A stretch of 64,000 nucleotides of DNA from Alphaproteobacteria bacterium. Lineage in GTDB: Bacteria > Pseudomonadota > Alphaproteobacteria > Micropepsales > Micropepsaceae. Positions 59,281-64,000 of this stretch are shown piece after piece. The stretch covers positions 1 to 64,000 of the forward strand of contig JADHVO010000008.1 in the NCBI GenBank assembly GCA_016783965.1, read 5' to 3'. The first letter of the stretch is position 1. Every line of letters starts with the position of its first letter. Under the pieces are notes generated by a model that saw only the letters and a program-made list of their open reading frames with translations, made no database searches and was not told the DNA's origin. The position numbers were made by a program, and so were the translations under genes.

Positions 59281-59680
59281 ATTGTTCGGAATCGTCAGCC
59301 ATCTGCTTTACGAGATCGAGAACACGCTTCCTGAGCTTGGGGTCCTTGATCTTCATGAAGGCCAGGCTGAGCTGAAGGCCTTCGCCGCTGGAGACGAACT
59401 CCATGACCGGCGGCGATGCCTCGCTTTCCGAAAAGCCACTGGCGGCCTGGGCTGCGGCACCCTCATAGAAATAGTCGATAGGAACGCCGAGAATTCGCGC
59501 CACCTCGAAGAGTCGGCCGGCGCCGATGCGATTGACTCCCTTCTCGTACTTTTGAATCTGCTGAAAGGTGAGGCCGAGCAGCTCGCCGAGTCGCTCTTGG
59601 CTCATGCCTATCAGCATGCGTCTAAGGCGAACGCGATTGCCCACCTGGGCATCGATGGGATTAGCTTGTTTCTTGGGCAC
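59279..59680 (-). CDS. XRE-family (Cro/CI) transcriptional regulator
   Basis: A 133-residue helix-turn-helix regulator. The HTH is in VGNRVRLRRMLIGMSQERLG, then LGLTFQQIQKYEKGVNRIGA, followed by a short C-terminal helix region. It is the widespread alphaproteobacterial type with the start PKKQANPIDAQVG. The GTG at 59680 was chosen to match that start; a TTG at 59734 in the same frame adds 18 unrelated residues. It lies behind lnt in the same direction (89 bases) and its target is unknown. Confidence 0.9.
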   Translation of the reverse strand: MPKKQANPIDAQVGNRVRLRRMLIGMSQERLGELLGLTFQQIQKYEKGVNRIGAGRLFEVARILGVPIDYFYEGAAAQAASGFSESEASPPVMEFVSSGEGLQLSLAFMKIKDPKLRKRVLDLVKQMADDSEQ

Positions 59681-59768
59681 GGGACTACACAACGCTCCGT
59701 TGAACTTCGACCATGTTGCGCACCGCAGCGGCAAACGTCCGAAAGTTGTGCGCGGTACACAACCGACT

Positions 59769-61316
59769 TTAACGGCGTGAAGTCAGCCAAGACAATGCCG
59801 CGCACAGTGCGAGCATAGCGGCAAACCCCCAGTCCCCAATTTGAGAAAAAGGTGTCGGGGATAAGCTTTGCGGCAGCCCAGCGTCCGCAATACCGGTTTG
59901 GTTCAAATCCAACGAAGCTATGACACGGCCGACAGGATCGATCATGGCCGATATGCCTGTGTTGGCGGCGCGCGCCACGGGTAGACCTTCTTCGATCGCG
60001 CGCACGCGTGCTGTGAGCAGATGCTGGCGCGGGCCGGCCCACGGCCCAAACCACGAATCATCGGTAACGTTCACCAACCAATGAGGCCGTGGCTCGCCGG
60101 TCACAGCACCCGGAAAGAGGATTTCGTAGCAGATGAGCGGGCCGGCGTCGGGTGCCCCCGGGATGTGCACCGTGTGCGGACCATCGCCGGCGGAGAAGCT
60201 ACCGGGCATTCCGACCAGCTTCTTGATGCCGAGCGCTGTCAGCAGTGGCTCAAGCGGGAGGTATTCGCCGAATGGAACGAGGTGGAATTTGTCGTAGACG
60301 TCAAGCAACTGGCCACCATTGGCGAAGACGTAGAGGCTGTTAAACACATGACGTCCGCCCGCATCGACCACCAGCCGCTGATTGCCGGTAATGAGTACCC
60401 TGCGGTTCGTCAGAATTGTAATCTGATCGAGCGCGTCGAGCGCCCGCTGCAAGAGAACCGGCGGAGCGGCTTCCGGCCAGATAATGATGTTGGGCCGCAC
60501 GGGGGCGGGCCGTTCGCTCAGATCCATCAGCGTGGCCCAGTTCTTCGGTACAAGAGCGCGGACGAATTTGAGCTCCTGCGGGACGTTCGGCTGGACCAAG
60601 CGGACGTGGACATTGTCGACGAAAACCGTGGGCGACGTCTGGAGCCGGATGACGCCGCCGAGCCAGACTGCGACGAACAGCGCCGCCATCACGGCGGGAA
60701 GCAGAGGACGCGCGGGGCGCGCGAACATCTCCGATAGAGCGCACCCGAACAAAACAGTCAGCAACGACAAGCCATAGGCGCCGGCAAGGGCGGCGGTCTG
60801 CAGAATGGCCAGCGAAGCGCCCCAGCCATAAGCAGGAAGGTCCCACGGCAAGCCAGTGAGGACGTGTCCGCGCAGCCATTCGGCAACCGCGTAACTGATG
60901 GTCAGCACGAAAACGCGCGACACCCCGGGCTTCCAGAAATACATCGCCGCGGCGCTGGCTGCGGATGGGAACAGCGCCAAGCCGCCGGGAAAGAACAGCG
61001 CCGCGAACGGAATCTGCCAGGCGTGCTCCACCGGATCAACGAGAAAGGGATAGAAGATCCAATGCATGCCGGTGGCGAACTGGCCGAAGCCGAAAGCCCA
61101 GCCGATGAGCGCGGCGCGACGGTTCGGGCGTGCGTGCTGTGCGGCGCCATCGAGCAGCGGCACCAGCGCGGCGAAGCCCAGAAGCATCAGCGGAAACAAG
61201 TTGAACGGCGCGAAACCCAATGCCGAGGCTGCGCCCGCGGCTATGGCGGCCAAAAATGCGCGCCAGCCGGACAAGCCGCGCACCATGTCACCGATGCGCG
61301 ACAACGCGGATGTCAC
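59769..61316 (-). CDS. lnt: Apolipoprotein N-acyltransferase
   Basis: A 515-residue enzyme adding the third acyl chain to lipoproteins. Six to seven N-terminal membrane helices (to about residue 220), then the nitrilase-like domain with the triad E (IIIWPEAAPP), K (VYDKFHLVPFGEYLPLE) and C (GPLICYEILFPGAV). A final membrane helix closes the protein. The GTG start overlaps corC by four bases. This matches the conserved order corC-lnt. Confidence 0.96.
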   Translation of the reverse strand: MTSALSRIGDMVRGLSGWRAFLAAIAAGAASALGFAPFNLFPLMLLGFAALVPLLDGAAQHARPNRRAALIGWAFGFGQFATGMHWIFYPFLVDPVEHAWQIPFAALFFPGGLALFPSAASAAAMYFWKPGVSRVFVLTISYAVAEWLRGHVLTGLPWDLPAYGWGASLAILQTAALAGAYGLSLLTVLFGCALSEMFARPARPLLPAVMAALFVAVWLGGVIRLQTSPTVFVDNVHVRLVQPNVPQELKFVRALVPKNWATLMDLSERPAPVRPNIIIWPEAAPPVLLQRALDALDQITILTNRRVLITGNQRLVVDAGGRHVFNSLYVFANGGQLLDVYDKFHLVPFGEYLPLEPLLTALGIKKLVGMPGSFSAGDGPHTVHIPGAPDAGPLICYEILFPGAVTGEPRPHWLVNVTDDSWFGPWAGPRQHLLTARVRAIEEGLPVARAANTGISAMIDPVGRVIASLDLNQTGIADAGLPQSLSPTPFSQIGDWGFAAMLALCAALSWLTSRR

Positions 61317-62224
61317 GCGGGTCTCTCGGTCGCGACGCGGACCGGTGCCGGTTTGGGCAGTTCGCGGATACGCAGACGTTTCACGCGGCGAGCATCGGCT
61401 TCCAGCACTTCGAACTCGTAGCCCGCCGGATGCGTGACGATCTCGCCCCGCTGCGGCACGCGGCCAAGCAGGGAGAAGACGAGGCCGCCAAGCGTGTCGA
61501 TGCCATCCGCACCCGTAGCGAGATCGATGCCGGTCTGTTCCTTGAATTCCTCGAGATCGGTGCGGGCGTCGGCGGACCAGATGCCGGGCTCGAGCTTCTT
61601 GACCTGCTGCACGTCTTCGTCGTGCTCATCGGCGATATCACCGACGATCTCCTCGATCACATCCTCGATGGAGACGAGCCCGTCAGTGCCGCCATACTCG
61701 TCGATCACCAGCGCGAGATGAGTGTGCGCGGTCTGCATCTTCAGCAACAGGTCAAGCAGAGGCATGGATGGCGGGACGAACAGGAGCGGGCGCTTGAACT
61801 GCGAGACCGGGCCGTTCTTCCAGCGGAAACCGCCGTCGGGTTGTGTTTCAGCCTGCGTGAGTACGTCCTTGATATGGATGACGCCGGTCGGATCGTCGAG
61901 CGTCTCGCGGTAGAGCGGAAGACGGGAATGCTGCGCCTCCCGGATCAGCGCGAAGAAATCCGGGAGGCCCATATTTTCTTCCGCAGCGATGATGTCGGCG
62001 CGCGGGATCATCACATCCTTTACCCGAAGTTCGCCAAAGCGGAGCAGGTTGGAGAGCATCGTCCGTTCGGCCGCGGACAGATCGGGACTGTTGCGCTCAC
62101 TTTCCTCGATCGCCTCCTCGATGGTCTCGCGTATCTGGGCGGAGGAATCGCTGCCGCGCATGAACGCGGCAAGACGCGTGAAGAGCGATTGCGGTTTGTC
62201 GCCGCCGTTGGTGGCGTCCACCAT
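61313..62224 (-). CDS. corC: CorC/YbeX-type CBS domain protein
   Basis: A 303-residue soluble protein with two CBS domains (RVKDVMIPRADIIAAEENMG, IHIKDVLTQAE, LALVIDEYGGTDGLVSIEDV) and a C-terminal CorC_HlyC transporter-associated domain (about 220-300). There is no membrane DUF21 domain, so it is the CorC/YbeX type, not a full hemolysin-family exporter. In E. coli it is linked to Mg/Co efflux and to ribosome maturation. Directly follows ybeY with no gap and overlaps lnt. Confidence 0.93.
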   Translation of the reverse strand: MVDATNGGDKPQSLFTRLAAFMRGSDSSAQIRETIEEAIEESERNSPDLSAAERTMLSNLLRFGELRVKDVMIPRADIIAAEENMGLPDFFALIREAQHSRLPLYRETLDDPTGVIHIKDVLTQAETQPDGGFRWKNGPVSQFKRPLLFVPPSMPLLDLLLKMQTAHTHLALVIDEYGGTDGLVSIEDVIEEIVGDIADEHDEDVQQVKKLEPGIWSADARTDLEEFKEQTGIDLATGADGIDTLGGLVFSLLGRVPQRGEIVTHPAGYEFEVLEADARRVKRLRIRELPKPAPVRVATERPA

Positions 62225-62692
62225 CTACGCTCCCTCCTCCGCGTAGGGATCGGCGATCCCTAGCTGAGCGAGAATTTTGGTTTCCAGTGCCTCCATGAGG
62301 TTCGCCTTACGCTGCGTCACATGGTCGAAGCCCAGGAGATGCAGAACGCCGTGGATCACGAGATGCGCAGTGTGGTCGACCAGTCGCTTGTCACCGGCTC
62401 TGGCTTCCTTCCCCATCACGCCATAGGCGAGCACGACGTCGCCGAGATAGTCGTCGGCCGCCGCCGGCGCCGCAGGGAAGGACAGCACGTTGGTCGCCTT
62501 GCTTGTCCCCCGGAAATCATGATTGAGCGCCTTCATCTGCCTGTCGCCGGTCAGCAGGATGGTCAGCGAGGCATTGCGCGGCGCCTTCCCCGCCTTCAGT
62601 GCGCGGGTGACGGCGTCGGTCACGCGCGCAGAAAGTCCGCGGACCTTGCGCCAACGGGGATCGGTAAGCTGAATCTCCAGGGAAAAACTCAC
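62225..62692 (-). CDS. ybeY: Endoribonuclease YbeY
   Basis: A 155-residue zinc-dependent RNase for 16S rRNA 3' maturation and ribosome quality control. The zinc triad is in LVIHGVLHLLGFDH (H-x3-H-x5-H), and NHDFRGTSKATNVLSFP is the family signature. The last residues are charged (DPYAEEGA). Overlaps phoH by four bases and abuts corC. Confidence 0.95.
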   Translation of the reverse strand: MSFSLEIQLTDPRWRKVRGLSARVTDAVTRALKAGKAPRNASLTILLTGDRQMKALNHDFRGTSKATNVLSFPAAPAAADDYLGDVVLAYGVMGKEARAGDKRLVDHTAHLVIHGVLHLLGFDHVTQRKANLMEALETKILAQLGIADPYAEEGA

Positions 62693-63681
62693 GGGCCGTG
62701 CTTTTGCGCGTCGACTTTATTATAGGCGGCGACGATCCGGGTGACGAGGGCGTGGCGCACCACGTCCTTTTCTGAAAAACGAGCGATTGCAGCGCCTTCC
62801 ACGCCATCGAGTATGCGCAACGCATCGTTGAGGCCGTCGGCGCGGCCACCGGGAAGATCGCTTTGCGACGGGTCGCCGGTCACCACCATGCGGCTGTCTT
62901 CGCCCAGGCGAGTCAGGAACATCTTCATCTGCGCCGGGGTCACGTTCTGGGCCTCGTCAAGGATGCAGAAGGCGCGCGCCAACGTGCGGCCGCGCATGAA
63001 CGCGAGCGGCGCGACCTCGATGATACCCTTTTCCATCAAGGTTTCGGTGCGTTCGCCAAGGACGTCGAACAGCGCATCGTAGAGCGGCCGCAGATAAGGA
63101 TCGACCTTCTCCTTCATATCGCCGGGCAGGAAGCCGAGGCGCTCACCGGCCTCGATCGCCGGACGCGAGAGAATCAGACGCTCAACCTGGCGCGTATGCA
63201 GCAGGTGTGCGCCAAACGCGGCGGCGAGATACGTCTTACCGGTTCCGGCGGGGCCGATGCCGAACACCAGCGGATGCGTTCGCATCAGATCAAGATAGGC
63301 GGCCTGGGCGGGCGAACGGGCCTGCGTGCGCTTGGACGTGGCGGTGCGGATTTCGGCGGAGCCGAAACTGTTGCCGACGGGGGCCGAGGCTTTCTCGTTG
63401 GCGAAGCGGATTTCGCTGTCGATGTCGGCGGTGGTTGCGTCGCCACCGCCTTCCAGACGTGCGTAGAGGGCGCGCAGCACGGACGCGGCGCGGTCGCGCA
63501 TGTCGAGTGGGCCTTCTATAGAGACGAGATTTCCGCGCGTGTCGATGCGAACGCCGAGGCGGCTCTCGACATGGACGAAGTTGCGCTCATGCCCGCCTGC
63601 CAGCGCCATCAGGAGCTTGTTGTCAGAAAACTCCAGCGTGACGCTCTCTTTCGCCGCGCGATTCTTCTTCGCGGGACTCAA
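62689..63681 (-). CDS. phoH: PhoH-family ATPase (YbeZ)
   Basis: A 330-residue PhoH/YbeZ ATPase, partner of YbeY. Walker A is GIGPAGTGKTYLAAAFG, Walker B is AFCILDEAQNVTPAQMKMFL, then MVVTGDPSQSDLPGG and GLNDALRILDGVEGAAIARF. It starts at a TTG (63681) that overlaps the miaB stop as TTGA; AAGGTG lies about ten bases upstream. An N-terminal KH-like part precedes the ATPase. Works with YbeY in RNA processing and maturation. Confidence 0.95.
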   Translation of the reverse strand: MSPAKKNRAAKESVTLEFSDNKLLMALAGGHERNFVHVESRLGVRIDTRGNLVSIEGPLDMRDRAASVLRALYARLEGGGDATTADIDSEIRFANEKASAPVGNSFGSAEIRTATSKRTQARSPAQAAYLDLMRTHPLVFGIGPAGTGKTYLAAAFGAHLLHTRQVERLILSRPAIEAGERLGFLPGDMKEKVDPYLRPLYDALFDVLGERTETLMEKGIIEVAPLAFMRGRTLARAFCILDEAQNVTPAQMKMFLTRLGEDSRMVVTGDPSQSDLPGGRADGLNDALRILDGVEGAAIARFSEKDVVRHALVTRIVAAYNKVDAQKHGP

Positions 63682-64000
63682 TGCGCGAGCACCTTTTTGC
63701 GTGCAGGGACGAACGAGCCCTTGAGGCTGTTCGGGAAGACGCCGTCGACGCGGATGGAGCGGATTTCGCCGATGAGATGCGCGGCGTCGTCGACATGCAC
63801 GGACTGCAGGTATGGGCTGCGGCCGATGGCCTGGCTCGCGTGGCGGCCGGGCTTTTCGAACAGCACGTCCAGGGTGCGGCCGGCGAGCGACTGCTTGAAT
63901 CCATCCTGCTGTTCCAGCAGCAGCATGTTCAGGGTTTGCAGGCGCGCATCCTTCACCTCCTCCGGAATTTGCCTGCGCGCCGCGGCCGCCGGTGTTCCGG
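63678..64000 (-). CDS. miaB: tRNA-2-methylthio-N6-dimethylallyladenosine synthase MiaB, C-terminal end
   Basis: The C terminus of MiaB, a radical-SAM enzyme that methylthiolates i6A37 of tRNA; the rest lies beyond the right edge. The visible reading runs from ARRQIPEEVKDARLQTLNML into a TRAM domain (GRTLDVLFEKPGRHASQAIG, then SPYLQSVHVDDA and FPNSLKGSFVP). The gene is the first of the conserved order miaB-phoH-ybeY-corC-lnt, which supports the call. The catalytic [4Fe-4S] cysteines are outside the window. Confidence 0.9.
   Translation of the reverse strand, partial: GTPAAAARRQIPEEVKDARLQTLNMLLLEQQDGFKQSLAGRTLDVLFEKPGRHASQAIGRSPYLQSVHVDDAAHLIGEIRSIRVDGVFPNSLKGSFVPARKKVLAH

Noticed and set aside
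1-64000. tRNA, rRNA, CRISPR arrays, insertion sequences, prophage or attachment sites
   Set aside because: Scanned for clover-leaf ends, repeat-spacer series, transposase or integrase motifs and terminal repeats; none found.

Overview
The window is GC-rich chromosomal DNA from a motile, Gram-negative alphaproteobacterium. The evidence is the FlaF/FlbT flagellin regulators, short alphaproteobacterial-type flagellins, a hemC-hemD-mic60-hemY cluster, the gene order DUF3576-leuS-lptE-holA, a PAS_5-family protein, and three signature enzymes of the ethylmalonyl-CoA pathway. I cannot place it below class level; a Caulobacterales- or Micropepsaceae-like lineage is only a guess. About 73 protein genes fill the sequence with very short spacers and many ATGA-type overlaps. 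I see no rRNA, tRNA, CRISPR array, insertion sequence, prophage or attachment site. It reads as core chromosome.

Region by region. (1) 1-4206: a flagellin locus with two flagellin genes, each behind a terminator, GGCA-N5-TGCC dyads, a near-perfect sigma-54 promoter and a shared leader motif; then flaF, flbT and a divergent TPR-glycosyltransferase that probably glycosylates flagellin. (2) 4203-9995: two paralogous four-cysteine lipoproteins, a degenerate PAP2-like protein, an ATP-grasp/alpha-E/transglutaminase operon and an alpha/beta hydrolase. (3) 10139-14291: the heme operon hemC-hemD-mic60-hemY, divergent from tsaD. (4) 15419-19618: a 42-residue membrane peptide, xthA, a two-lobed retropepsin-like protein, and PAS, thioesterase and histidine-phosphatase genes. 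(5) 19626-26559: DUF3576-leuS-lptE-holA-PH-hisF-CHAD, mostly overlapping. (6) 26786-33699: porin, ThiE-like, yggS, L,D-transpeptidase with an unknown partner, ribA, an OmpR-type regulator and a DUF2807 envelope protein behind a TetR-like operator. (7) 33750-39022: a MacB-type tripartite exporter divergent from a class A PBP. (8) 39073-48504: small housekeeping genes (dsbB, coq7, gluQ), an auto-regulated-looking membrane/wHTH/hydrolase operon, and a membrane plus VWA gene pair of unknown role. (9) 48501-59264: ecm, ccr and mcd of the ethylmalonyl-CoA pathway (acetyl-CoA assimilation), interspersed with secreted proteins and ending with hisE. (10) 59279-64000: the conserved miaB-phoH-ybeY-corC-lnt operon and an XRE regulator.

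The strongest non-coding signals are the phased dyad array at the flagellins (339-391, 1480-1492), the 20-bp operator at 32495-32514, the dyad at 45985-46009, and the perfect inverted repeat directly before mcd (56187-56208). The protein sets most worth a second look are the VWA/membrane pair (46061-47859) and the paired cysteine lipoproteins (4203-4832). No stretch above 300 bases is empty: the longest gap, 167-501, is the promoter region between the two flagellins.
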